From: JACKJK01 sp046159835
GTDB taxonomy: Bacteria; Pseudomonadota; Alphaproteobacteria; Rhizobiales; Tepidamorphaceae
Assembly: GCF_046159835.1 (NCBI RefSeq)
Contig: NZ_JBJXCY010000001.1
Span: 1,116,001 to 1,180,000 of the forward strand
DNA length: 64,000 bases
Direction: 5' to 3'
Every line of letters begins with the position of its first letter. Within the stretch, counting starts at the first letter, position 1. The translations under genes were made by a program, and so were the position numbers. The notes under the pieces are model-generated. The model did no database searches. It was not told where the DNA came from and saw nothing but the letters and a program-made list of their open reading frames with translations. Below, piece by piece: positions 17,656 through 25,847 of the stretch.

Positions 17656-19797
17656 ATGAACAAGCAGCCAGAAATCACCCGCTTCAAGTCTACCTGTCCC
17701 CATGATTGCCCGTCGACCTGCGCGCTCGATGTCGAGGTCGTCGACGGCGCGATGATCGGCCGGGTGCGCGGCCACAACGGCCAGAGCTACACCGCCGGCG
17801 TCATCTGCGCGAAGGTCGCGCGCTATGCCGAGCGCAATCACCATCCCGACAGGCTGCTGAAGCCCCTCCAGCGCGTCGGCGAGAAAGGCAGCGGCGAATT
17901 TCGCGAGATTTCGTGGGATGCGGCGATGGACGAGATCGCCAATGCGTTCATCAAGGCCGAGGCGCGCCACGGCACCGAGGCCGTCTGGCCGTACCACTAT
18001 GCCGGGACCATGGGCCTCGTACAGCGCGACGGCATCCACCGTGTCCGCAACCTCAAGGGCTATTCCGGCCAGTTCGACACCATCTGCGTGAACCCGGCTT
18101 GGACCGGCTTCATCGCCGCAACCGGCAAGCTTGCCGGTCCCGATCCGCGCGAGATGGCAAAGTCCGATTGCGTCATCATCTGGGGGACGAATGCCGTTTC
18201 CACCCAGGTCAACGTGATGACCCACGCCACCAAGGCGCGAAAGGAACGCGGCGCCAAGATCGTGGTGATCGACGTCTACATGAACGACACCATGAAGCAG
18301 GCCGACCTCGCACTGTGCCTGAAGCCCGGCACCGACGGAGCGCTTGCCTGTGCGGTGATGCACTGCCTGTTCCGCGACGGCCACGCCGATCGCGACTATC
18401 TCGCGCAATATTCCAATTGCCCGCAGCGGCTGGAAGAGCACCTGAAGTCACGCGGCCCCGAGTGGGCCTCGGCCATCACCGGGCTGCCGGTCGAAAAGAT
18501 CGAGGAATTTGCGGCCTGGCTTGGCGCGCGCAAGCGCAGCTTCTTCCGGCTCGGCTACGGCTTCACCCGCACCCGCAACGGCACTGTGGCAATGCTGTCC
18601 GCCGTGTCCATCCCGACCGTCATGGGTGCGTGGCCGCTGGAAGGTGGTGGCGCGTTCCACTCCAACGGCGCGATCTTCAACATCAATGCAGACATCGTCA
18701 CCGCAGCCGACAGGCGCGACCCGTCCATCCGCATGCTCGACCAGAGTCGCATCGGCCAGATCCTGACGGGCGAGGGCGACGCGCTGTATGGCGGGCCGCC
18801 GGTGACGGCAATGATCATCCAGAACACCAACCCGGTCTCCGTCGCACCGGAACAGACACTCGTGAAGCAGGGCTTTGCGCGAGATGACCTGTTCACCTGC
18901 GTCCACGAGCAGTTCATGACCGAAACCGCGAAGATGGCCGATATCGTCATCCCCGCGACCATGTTCACCGAGCATGACGACGTCTATCGAGGCGGCGGGC
19001 ACCAGCACATCTCGCTCGGACCGAAGCTGATCGACGCGCCCGGCGAATGCCGCGAGAACCACGTCGTCAATTCCGAGCTGCTGAAGCGGCTTGGCGTCGA
19101 AGACCGCGCCAACGACATGAGCGCGCGCGAACTTGTCGATGCGCTGCTGCGCAAGTCCGGCCGCGGCAACTGGGACGAAATCGCGGAAGCCGGCTGGATC
19201 GACTGCCAGCCCGATTTCGAGACGTCCCACTATATCGGCGGGTTCGGCAACGCGGACGGCAAGTTCCACTTTGCGCCCGACTGGACCAGCGTGAAGGCCA
19301 GCAACAACGGGGCGATGGGGCCGCATGCTGAATTGCCGGAACTGCCCGACCACTGGGACGTGACAGAAAACGCGGACACCGCGCACCCCTTCCGGCTGGT
19401 GACGGCGCCCGCGCGCTCGTTCCTCAACTCGTCCTTCAACGAGACGGCAGGGTCAAAGGCAAGGGAAGGCCGGCCCGAGGTTCTGGTGCGCGCCGACGAT
19501 GCGGCGCGGCTCAACCTTGTCGATGGCGAAGCCGCCATCATCGGCAACGAGCGCGGGCAGGTGAAGCTGCACGTGAAGATTTTCGACGGGCTGTGTCCCG
19601 GCGTTGTCGTCAGTGAAGGTCTGTGGCCCAATGATGCGTTCGAGGATGGTGCCGGTATCAACACACTGACGCGGGCCGACCCGGTCGCGCCCTATGGCGG
19701 CGCGGCATTCCACGACAATCGCGTGTGGCTGCGGGCCGATCCGGCGCGCCGGCGGGAACAGGACAACGACGCGCTGCGCCAGGAGGTCGAGGCATGA
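17656..19797 (+). CDS. Molybdopterin-dependent oxidoreductase with an N-terminal Fe-S motif
   Basis: The 713-residue protein belongs to the DMSO reductase/formate dehydrogenase superfamily. It begins with a four-cysteine motif, C14, C18, C22 and C51, that fits a [4Fe-4S] cluster. The molybdopterin-binding core follows, and the C-terminal domain starts around residue 580 (FRLVTAPARSFLNSSFNE). No twin-arginine signal is present, so a cytoplasmic location is predicted. The substrate is not evident. The last codons overlap the start of a small secreted protein by 4 bases (ATGA), showing translational coupling. ATG 17656 gives the family N-terminus. Confidence 0.88.
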   Translation: MNKQPEITRFKSTCPHDCPSTCALDVEVVDGAMIGRVRGHNGQSYTAGVICAKVARYAERNHHPDRLLKPLQRVGEKGSGEFREISWDAAMDEIANAFIKAEARHGTEAVWPYHYAGTMGLVQRDGIHRVRNLKGYSGQFDTICVNPAWTGFIAATGKLAGPDPREMAKSDCVIIWGTNAVSTQVNVMTHATKARKERGAKIVVIDVYMNDTMKQADLALCLKPGTDGALACAVMHCLFRDGHADRDYLAQYSNCPQRLEEHLKSRGPEWASAITGLPVEKIEEFAAWLGARKRSFFRLGYGFTRTRNGTVAMLSAVSIPTVMGAWPLEGGGAFHSNGAIFNINADIVTAADRRDPSIRMLDQSRIGQILTGEGDALYGGPPVTAMIIQNTNPVSVAPEQTLVKQGFARDDLFTCVHEQFMTETAKMADIVIPATMFTEHDDVYRGGGHQHISLGPKLIDAPGECRENHVVNSELLKRLGVEDRANDMSARELVDALLRKSGRGNWDEIAEAGWIDCQPDFETSHYIGGFGNADGKFHFAPDWTSVKASNNGAMGPHAELPELPDHWDVTENADTAHPFRLVTAPARSFLNSSFNETAGSKAREGRPEVLVRADDAARLNLVDGEAAIIGNERGQVKLHVKIFDGLCPGVVVSEGLWPNDAFEDGAGINTLTRADPVAPYGGAAFHDNRVWLRADPARRREQDNDALRQEVEA

Positions 19798-20132
19798 GCA
19801 AGCGAGTTCTGGCAGGCGTCGCGGTTGCGGCGGTCCTGCTGACGGGCGTCGGTACGCAGGTAGCCGTCGCTGACGACAAGAACGCTGCCCGCATCATCAT
19901 GCTCGACAACTGCGTGGAAGGTTCACCGCGCGGCGGCAACCTGTTCTCCGAGATCGCCAATGCCTGCCGCTGCGCGTCCGACAAGACCGTCGCCGACCTG
20001 TCGCCTGAGCAGATCGCGTCGGTGATCGCCAATGGCAAGCTGCGCGGCCCCGGGGGTGCGTGTCTGGAACGGTCACATGAAGGCCTGCAAGGCGGACTGA
20101 GCAGCCTCAGGCGTCGGCCTGCTCGCGCGTGA
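19794..20132 (+). CDS. Small secreted cysteine-containing protein, coupled to the molybdoenzyme gene
   Basis: The 112-residue product has a signal peptide (basic start, GVAVAAVLLTGVG core, VAVA-DD cleavage near residue 27). The mature part of about 85 residues holds four cysteines (C42, C55, C57 and one in GGACLE), enough for two disulfides or a metal site. I do not recognise the family. It starts within the stop of the oxidoreductase gene, so the two are coexpressed, although the oxidoreductase lacks a secretion signal. Its 3' end overlaps the convergent purN by 26 bases, and the last residues (LRRRPARA) are encoded in that overlap. Confidence 0.68.
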   Translation: MSKRVLAGVAVAAVLLTGVGTQVAVADDKNAARIIMLDNCVEGSPRGGNLFSEIANACRCASDKTVADLSPEQIASVIANGKLRGPGGACLERSHEGLQGGLSSLRRRPARA

Positions 20133-20784
20133 TGAGGGTCGGCGACATCAGCGATCCTTCACCGTCCGCCTCCACTTCGTGGAAGACGATCCGCTCGCCG
20201 GACACTCGCGCCTTGCCGGTCACGTAGAGCGCCAGCGCATGGGGATAGAGCCGGTGCTCGGCGGCCAGCACCCGCTTTCCAAGCGTCTCGGCCGTGTCGC
20301 CGGGAAGCACCGGGACGGCGGCCTGCGCGATGATCGGGCCGGTATCCATCTCCGGCCGCACCACGTGCACGGTGCAGCCCGCCAGCCGAACTCCGGCATC
20401 CAGCGCGCGCTGGTGCGTGTCCAGCCCCTTGAACATCGGCAGCAGCGAGGGATGGATGTTGATCATCCGGTCGAGCCAGGTCGCGATGAACCCGTCTGTC
20501 AGGATGCGCATGAAGCCCGCAAGGCACAGAAGCTCGATGTCGCGGGCTTCCAGCAGCGCCTGAACCTCGGCCTCGAAGGCTTCGCGCGTCTCGAACGCCT
20601 TGTGATCGACGACCGCCGTCTCGATGTCGGCGGCCTGCGCGCGTTCCAGTCCGGCGGCGCCGGGACGGTTGGAAATGACGAGGTCGATGCGGGCGGGAAA
20701 GTCCGGGGCCATCGCAGCGGCGATGAGGGCGCTCATGTTGCTGCCCCGCCCGGAAATCAGGATCGCTGTGCGCTTTCGCGTCAT
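20107..20784 (-). CDS. purN: Phosphoribosylglycinamide formyltransferase
   Basis: PurN carries out the third step of purine synthesis, formylating GAR with 10-formyl-THF. The 225-residue protein has the phosphate loop SGRGSNM (residues 11-17), the catalytic N109 and H111 in INIHPSLLP, and D147 in PEMDTGPI, all three positions after the E. coli residues N106, H108 and D144. The start overlaps the purM stop by 4 bases (ATGA), so purM-purN are translationally coupled. The C-terminus is slightly extended compared with E. coli. Confidence 0.97.
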   Translation of the reverse strand: MTRKRTAILISGRGSNMSALIAAAMAPDFPARIDLVISNRPGAAGLERAQAADIETAVVDHKAFETREAFEAEVQALLEARDIELLCLAGFMRILTDGFIATWLDRMINIHPSLLPMFKGLDTHQRALDAGVRLAGCTVHVVRPEMDTGPIIAQAAVPVLPGDTAETLGKRVLAAEHRLYPHALALYVTGKARVSGERIVFHEVEADGEGSLMSPTLITREQADA

Positions 20785-21866
20785 GCCGAGGCCTTCAGCC
20801 CGAGCGTGCCCTTGTAGCGCACCCTGGCGGCCCCGCCGTCATTGTCCACCAGCGAGCCGAGCACGTAGGCGTCCTCGCCTGCGGTGCGCAGCGCCGCTGC
20901 GACATCCTCGGCATCGCTGCCGGGTACGACCGCGACCATGCCGACGCCGCAGTTGAACGTGCGCAACATCTCTTCCATGCCGACATTGCCGGCTTCCGCC
21001 AGCCAGCCGAAAACCGGCTTGGGATTGATCCGCTCCAGCTCGATTTCTGCATCGCAGCCCTTGGGCAGCACGCGTGGCAGGTTCTCGGTCAGCCCGCCGC
21101 CGGTGATGTGCGCCAGCGCCTTGATCGGCGCATGGGCCTTCAGCGCGGCGAGAAGCGGCTTCACGTAGATATGGGTCGGTGTCAGCAGCACGCGCCCGAG
21201 CGGCTCGTCGCCGCCGAATGGTGATGCGGCATCCCACTTGAGACCTTCGCGCTCCACGATGCGGCGCACCAGCGAAAAGCCGTTGGAATGCACGCCCGAG
21301 GAGCCGATGGCGACCAGCTTGTCACCGGTCCCGACATTGGACGCGGGAAGCAGCTTGCCGCGCTCCACTGCGCCGACTGAAAAGCCAGCGAGATCGTAGT
21401 CGCCCTTGGCATAGAGACCCGGCATTTCGGCCGTTTCGCCGCCGATCAGCGCGCAGCCGGCGCGCTTGCATCCTTCCGCGATGCCCGCGACAACCGCCTT
21501 CGCAACGTCCAGTTCCAGCGCGGCGGTGGCGTAATAATCAAGGAAGAGTAGCGGTTCCGCGCCCTGCACGATGAGGTCGTTGACGCACATGGCGACGAGG
21601 TCGATGCCAACCGTGTCGTGGATGCCGGTTTCGATCGCGATCTTTACCTTTGTGCCGACACCGTCATTGGCCGCGACCAGCAGCGGGTCCTCGTAGCCGG
21701 CGGCCTTGAGGTCGAAGATGCCGCCGAACCCGCCGATGTCGCTGTCTGCGCCGGGCCGCGCAGTGGCGCGCACCAGCGGCTTGATGGACTCGACCAGTGC
21801 GTTGCCCTTGTCCACATCGACACCGGCTTGCGCATAGCTCAGGGATTCGCGTTCGTTCTCGCTCAT
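20781..21866 (-). CDS. purM: Phosphoribosylformylglycinamidine cyclo-ligase (AIR synthetase)
   Basis: PurM closes the imidazole ring of purines using ATP. The 361-residue protein shows the family motifs DGVGTKVKIA (near residue 68), GGETAEMPG, and the Gly-rich GGGLTENLPRVLP in the C-terminal ATP-grasp-like half. ATG 21866 is preceded by GGAAGACGAC and gives the family N-terminus SENERESLSYAQAGVDVD; the upstream open frame is not conserved-looking. It is the first gene of purM-purN. An inverted repeat lies about 60 bases upstream and could mark control of the operon. Confidence 0.97.
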   Translation of the reverse strand: MSENERESLSYAQAGVDVDKGNALVESIKPLVRATARPGADSDIGGFGGIFDLKAAGYEDPLLVAANDGVGTKVKIAIETGIHDTVGIDLVAMCVNDLIVQGAEPLLFLDYYATAALELDVAKAVVAGIAEGCKRAGCALIGGETAEMPGLYAKGDYDLAGFSVGAVERGKLLPASNVGTGDKLVAIGSSGVHSNGFSLVRRIVEREGLKWDAASPFGGDEPLGRVLLTPTHIYVKPLLAALKAHAPIKALAHITGGGLTENLPRVLPKGCDAEIELERINPKPVFGWLAEAGNVGMEEMLRTFNCGVGMVAVVPGSDAEDVAAALRTAGEDAYVLGSLVDNDGGAARVRYKGTLGLKASA

Positions 21867-21924
21867 GTCGTCTTCCAGCGTCCTTCCGGGTCCCACCGCG
21901 ATTTTGGCCGGCATCTGAACAGAA

Positions 21925-21947
21925 TGGCGCCCAAACGCAAGGCGCCA
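21925..21947. repeat. Inverted repeat upstream of purM
   Basis: TGGCGCC, 9 bases, GGCGCCA lies between purM and the divergent DUF2066 gene. It could be an operator or a leader stem for purM. No regulator can be named. Confidence 0.45.
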
Positions 21948-22031
21948 ACATGCTTTCCACAGTGTTAACGCCTTGTCAGGGCCGCGCGGCGAGAATGCAT
22001 GATGAATGACGCGATCCGGGGACTTTGAGGG

Positions 22032-23300
22032 ATGCGAGCGCTGAACCGTTTTCAAGCTGCCGCTTCGGCAGCGATACTCCTTGCGCTGTGCGTTGGCCGC
22101 GCCGATGAAGCGCGCGCGCAATCCCGCGATGCCTTCACCGTCTCCGATATCCGCATCGAGCAGAGCGCCGAAAACGCCGTCGCCGCCAAGCAGCAGGCGA
22201 TGGATGCCGCCTACACGATCGGCCTGAAGCGCCTTTTCGCGCGGCTTGCGCGATCGAAGGACCTTGGCAAGCTGCCCGTTCCAAGCCGTCCGCGCGCCGA
22301 AGCGCTGATGGCCTCCTTCGGCGTGCAGTCGGAAGTGGCGCACGGAACGCGATATTCGCTGACTGCCTCGCTGCGCTTCGATGAAGCGGCGATCCGCAAC
22401 GTGTTTGCGGCATCCGGTGTCCAGATCCATGCCCGGCGCGGCCCGAACATCCTCATTATTCCGGTGCTGGCAGGCGAGGGCGGTGTCGCGGCCTACGCGG
22501 AAGCCGGCGCATGGAACGAGGCACTTGCGGCTGTCGTGCGCGACGCGTGGCTCGTCGACTTGTCGCTGGCTGAAGGCACGCGCCGTGACCGGGTCGAATC
22601 CGTCGACCGTCTCGTGGAGCTTGACCGGATTTCGCTTGGCTACCTGCGGGTGCGCTACGACACGCAAGGTGCCGTCGTCGCGCAGTTCACCGCAGCCACG
22701 GGCGAGGAACCGGCCAGCCTGCGCATCGGCGGCGACAGCGGCGCGGGCTGGTTCGAACGCACCATTCCGCTTGCCGACGACATCACCGACAAGATGGCCT
22801 ATGCGGCGGAAAAGGTGCCGGAGATCCTCGACGATACCTGGAAGGACGGCCAGTCGAGCGGGCCGATGGGCGGCGTGCGCATCAACGGCATTCCCATGTC
22901 AGGGACCACGGTCGCACCGCAACCTTTTGTGCAGGTCGCACTGCCGGCGACGGCAGCGTCCCAGTTGCGGCTTGAACCTGTCTCCGCGTCGAGCGGAACG
23001 CAGGCGAAGCAACAAACGGCAACGCAGGTCGCCGTTGCACCTGTCGCGTCGGGCCTGCCGGATGGTGATGGCTCGCTGGTGCTGGAGTTCGGCGGCGATT
23101 TCGAGGTTGGCCCTCTTGGCGCGACGCTTGCCCGGTTGCGCCCGGTCACGGCCTTCCAGTTCGCGGACGGAGACAGCGTTCATCACGTGAAGGTCTGGTA
23201 CGTGCGTTCGCCGGGCGCGCTTTTTGCAGCTCTTGGGCAAGAGGGGCTGTCGGTGACGCGAAATCTCGCCTCCAACAACTGGCGACTGTCGCGGCGCTGA
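22032..23300 (+). CDS. DUF2066 domain-containing exported protein
   Basis: The 422-residue protein has a signal peptide (residues 1 to about 29, ending ARA-QS) and resembles the DUF2066 family: an N-terminal region with repeated A-rich helices and LKRLFARL, followed by beta strands such as GPNILIIPVLAGEGG. The function of the family is unknown. It diverges from purM and is followed at short distance by the phosphatidyltransferase, permease and hdaA genes, a cluster that appears cotranscribed. In other proteobacteria DUF2066 genes also lie by purM, which supports the call. Confidence 0.78.
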   Translation: MRALNRFQAAASAAILLALCVGRADEARAQSRDAFTVSDIRIEQSAENAVAAKQQAMDAAYTIGLKRLFARLARSKDLGKLPVPSRPRAEALMASFGVQSEVAHGTRYSLTASLRFDEAAIRNVFAASGVQIHARRGPNILIIPVLAGEGGVAAYAEAGAWNEALAAVVRDAWLVDLSLAEGTRRDRVESVDRLVELDRISLGYLRVRYDTQGAVVAQFTAATGEEPASLRIGGDSGAGWFERTIPLADDITDKMAYAAEKVPEILDDTWKDGQSSGPMGGVRINGIPMSGTTVAPQPFVQVALPATAASQLRLEPVSASSGTQAKQQTATQVAVAPVASGLPDGDGSLVLEFGGDFEVGPLGATLARLRPVTAFQFADGDSVHHVKVWYVRSPGALFAALGQEGLSVTRNLASNNWRLSRR

Positions 23301-23343
23301 CGAATTGCGTAGCTTGTCTGCCCGCAGTGGCAGGCCTCACACC

Positions 23344-23874
23344 ATGACGATACCCAACTTCATCACGATCCTGCGCCTCGCAGCCGTGCCCCTCGTGGTC
23401 TACGCCACGATTCAGGGCTGGTATCTGTTCAGCTTCATCGTTTTCGTCTGCGCGGCCATTTCCGATGCGCTCGACGGCTACATCGCCAAGCGCTTCGACC
23501 AGTCGAGCGAACTGGGCGCCTATCTCGATCCGGTCGCCGACAAGGCGCTGTTCGTGTCGCTCTTCGTGACGCTGGCCGCGCAGGAGCTGGTTCCGGTGTG
23601 GCTGGCGGTTCTCGTCGTCAGCCGCGACGCATTCATCGTGACGGGAATCGGCGTGGCAGCGCTGATGGACCGGCCCATGCCCATCGACCCGCTGCACATC
23701 TCCCGCGCCAACACCGCGGCGCAGGGCGCGCTCATCGCCCTGGTGCTGGCATCGGTCGCGTTCCCTGTTCAGGTCGGTCAATTGTTGGTAATGGGAACCG
23801 CCGCCGTCACGATACTCACGGTCGGCTCGGCGCTGGGCTATCTCGCGGCCTGGATGCGCCACCTGAGCGACTGA
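23344..23874 (+). CDS. CDP-alcohol phosphatidyltransferase (PgsA/cardiolipin synthase type)
   Basis: This is an integral membrane enzyme that exchanges CMP of CDP-diacylglycerol for an alcohol. The motif D-x2-DG-x2-A-x9-G-x3-D-x3-D is complete: D41, D44, G45, A48, G58, D62 and D66. The position that is Arg in the consensus is K49, with R50 next. It is 176 residues with about five membrane helices. Length and the ALDGYIAKR context resemble phosphatidylglycerophosphate synthase or the CDP-alcohol type of cardiolipin synthase. The acceptor cannot be decided here. ATG 23344 gives the family start TIPNFITILR. Confidence 0.88.
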   Translation: MTIPNFITILRLAAVPLVVYATIQGWYLFSFIVFVCAAISDALDGYIAKRFDQSSELGAYLDPVADKALFVSLFVTLAAQELVPVWLAVLVVSRDAFIVTGIGVAALMDRPMPIDPLHISRANTAAQGALIALVLASVAFPVQVGQLLVMGTAAVTILTVGSALGYLAAWMRHLSD

Positions 23875-23904
23875 CCATTGGACAGACGGAGTGACAGGCA
23901 GCCG

Positions 23905-24993
23905 ATGACATTCAGCCAACAGATGAAATTCTGGCTCCTGGCGCTGGTCGCCTTGCTGGCGATGCTCTGGCTGTTTTCCGGCATTCTGCTGCCGTTCGTG
24001 GCCGGCATGGCGCTGGCCTACCTGCTGGACCCGCTGGCGGACCGGCTGGAAAAATACATGCCGCGCTTCGTCGCTTCGCTTCTCATCCTCGTGGTCTTCA
24101 CCTTGCTGTTCGTGTCAACGCTGCTGGCGCTGGTCCCGGTGCTGGCGAGCCAGTTCGACGGCTTCATCATGCGCTTTCCCGAATACGCGCAGCGCATGCG
24201 GGAGCTTGTCGATCAGTGGTCGAGCACCAGTTGGATCGGCCGCTTCCTTCAGGACAGCACGCAGGAGCTGGAAGGCAATATCGGCTCGGTCCTGCAGAAT
24301 GTCGGCGCATGGGTGGGCACGTTCCTGAAGTCGCTGCTTACCGGCGGCATGGCGGTCATCAACACCATCGCGCTTTTCGTGGTCACGCCCGTCGTCGCGT
24401 TCTACATGCTCGTCGACTGGGACCGCATGATCGAAAAGGTCGACGGCCTGCTGCCGCGCGACCACAAGAAGGAAATCCGCCGCATCATGAGCGATGTGGA
24501 CGACGCCATGGCCGGGTTCATTCGCGGCCAGACCTTCGTCTGCATGATCCTCGGCGCGTTCTACGCCATCGGCCTGACGCTGATCGGCCTCAACTTCGGG
24601 CTGCTCATCGGCCTTGGCGCCGGCCTCATCAGCTTCATTCCCTATGTCGGCTCGCTCAGCGGCTTCATCGTCGCTGTCGGCGTGGCGCTGGTGCAGTTCT
24701 GGCCGGACTGGCCGTGGATTGCTGCAACCGCCGGCATCTTCATGGCTGGCCAGGCCATCGAGGGCAACATCCTCCAGCCGAAACTAGTGGGTGAGCATGT
24801 CGGTCTGCACCCGGTCTGGCTGATGTTCGCGCTGTTCGCCTTCGGCTATCTGTTCGGCTTCGTCGGCATGTTGCTGGCCGTGCCGATGGCCGCAGCGCTC
24901 GGCGTGGTAGCCCGGTTCGCGGTGGAGAAATACCGCGAGAGCACGCTCTATCGCGGCACCGACGACAAGGCCCCGGACAACCTGAACGGCTGA
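23905..24993 (+). CDS. AI-2E family transporter (PerM-like permease)
   Basis: The 362-residue membrane protein has the AI-2E/PerM layout: paired helices at the N-terminus (about 8-55), one near 65-85, a soluble middle (about 90-145), then four to five helices with GLGAGLISFIPYVG and a late QAIEGNILQPKLVGEHVGLHP motif that is typical of the family. Members export small molecules or ions; the name comes from E. coli TqsA, but most homologues are not proven to carry AI-2. ATG 23905 was preferred over a TTG nine codons upstream. It is 30 bases from the previous gene and ends 3 bases before hdaA. Confidence 0.9.
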   Translation: MTFSQQMKFWLLALVALLAMLWLFSGILLPFVAGMALAYLLDPLADRLEKYMPRFVASLLILVVFTLLFVSTLLALVPVLASQFDGFIMRFPEYAQRMRELVDQWSSTSWIGRFLQDSTQELEGNIGSVLQNVGAWVGTFLKSLLTGGMAVINTIALFVVTPVVAFYMLVDWDRMIEKVDGLLPRDHKKEIRRIMSDVDDAMAGFIRGQTFVCMILGAFYAIGLTLIGLNFGLLIGLGAGLISFIPYVGSLSGFIVAVGVALVQFWPDWPWIAATAGIFMAGQAIEGNILQPKLVGEHVGLHPVWLMFALFAFGYLFGFVGMLLAVPMAAALGVVARFAVEKYRESTLYRGTDDKAPDNLNG

Positions 24994-24996
24994 TCC

Positions 24997-25689
24997 ATGG
25001 CAGGCGAACCCGACCGGCAACTGGCTCTCGAGCTTCCGTTCCGGCCCGCCATGGGCCGCGAGGATTTCATCGTCAGCGAAAGCAATGCCGCAGCCGTCGA
25101 TGCGATCGACAAGCTGGAAACGGCCGATCCGCCTTTACTGGTGGTCGTCGGACCGGAAGGCAGCGGCAAGACGCATCTCGGCGCGATCTTCCAGGAGCAG
25201 GCGGGTGCGGTGCGCGCTGATGCGTCTGAACTATCCGAGGCCGTGATGGAGCAGATGCTCTCCGCCGGTGCCGGGTTGGTCGAGGGCATGCCGCCAGAAG
25301 CGGGAAAGCCCTTCGCGGAGGACACGTTCTTCCACCTCATCAACGCGGCCATCAACAAGCGGTTGGCCTTGCTCATCACCGCGCGCAATGACCCGCCCGC
25401 ATGGTCGCTGAAGACTGACGACGTGCGCACACGGCTTCGGCTTGCCCGCGTCGTGACGCTCGCCATGCCCGACGATGCGCTGTTCTCAGCACTTTTGCTG
25501 AAGCTGATGGCCGACCGCCAGATCACGGTTGCGGCCAATGCACTGCGCTATGCGATCCCCCGGCTCGAACGCTCTCATGCCGCTGCCGAGGCCTTCGTGA
25601 AGGCCGTGGATACCGCCAGCATGGAGAAGCGCCGCACGGTGACGCTCGGTGTGGTGCGCGAGGTCATTGCCGGAATGAACGGCGACTGA
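24997..25689 (+). CDS. hdaA: DnaA-related regulatory inactivator HdaA
   Basis: HdaA binds the sliding clamp and promotes ATP hydrolysis by DnaA, preventing re-initiation. The 230-residue protein lacks the DnaA DNA-binding domain. It has a clamp-binding-like N-terminus (RQLALELPF at 7-15) and Walker A GPEGSGKT at 52-59. The Walker B strand reads GAGLVEGMP with E96 where Hda has Asp, so it looks degenerate. It follows the permease by 3 bases. The call rests on length, the clamp motif and the DnaA-like fold pattern. The alternative is a generic DnaA-like ATPase. Confidence 0.85.
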   Translation: MAGEPDRQLALELPFRPAMGREDFIVSESNAAAVDAIDKLETADPPLLVVVGPEGSGKTHLGAIFQEQAGAVRADASELSEAVMEQMLSAGAGLVEGMPPEAGKPFAEDTFFHLINAAINKRLALLITARNDPPAWSLKTDDVRTRLRLARVVTLAMPDDALFSALLLKLMADRQITVAANALRYAIPRLERSHAAAEAFVKAVDTASMEKRRTVTLGVVREVIAGMNGD

Positions 25690-25847
25690 TTGCTGGCTTT
25701 GCCGGGCGCGAAGACACCAAACTGTCACCATCCCGGTCTAAGAGCTTGTATCGGAGCAGTGCGGATTTCATCGGCATGGCGGGAAGCCGCGCGAATTTTC
25801 GCAGAATTCTGCTAAGATGCCGCAGCGTTCACACCACACGGAAAAAT

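Noticed and set aside
25718..25740. CTGTCAC upstream of ppk as a PHO box
   Set aside because: Only one half-site is present; the second repeat expected 4 bases later does not match.
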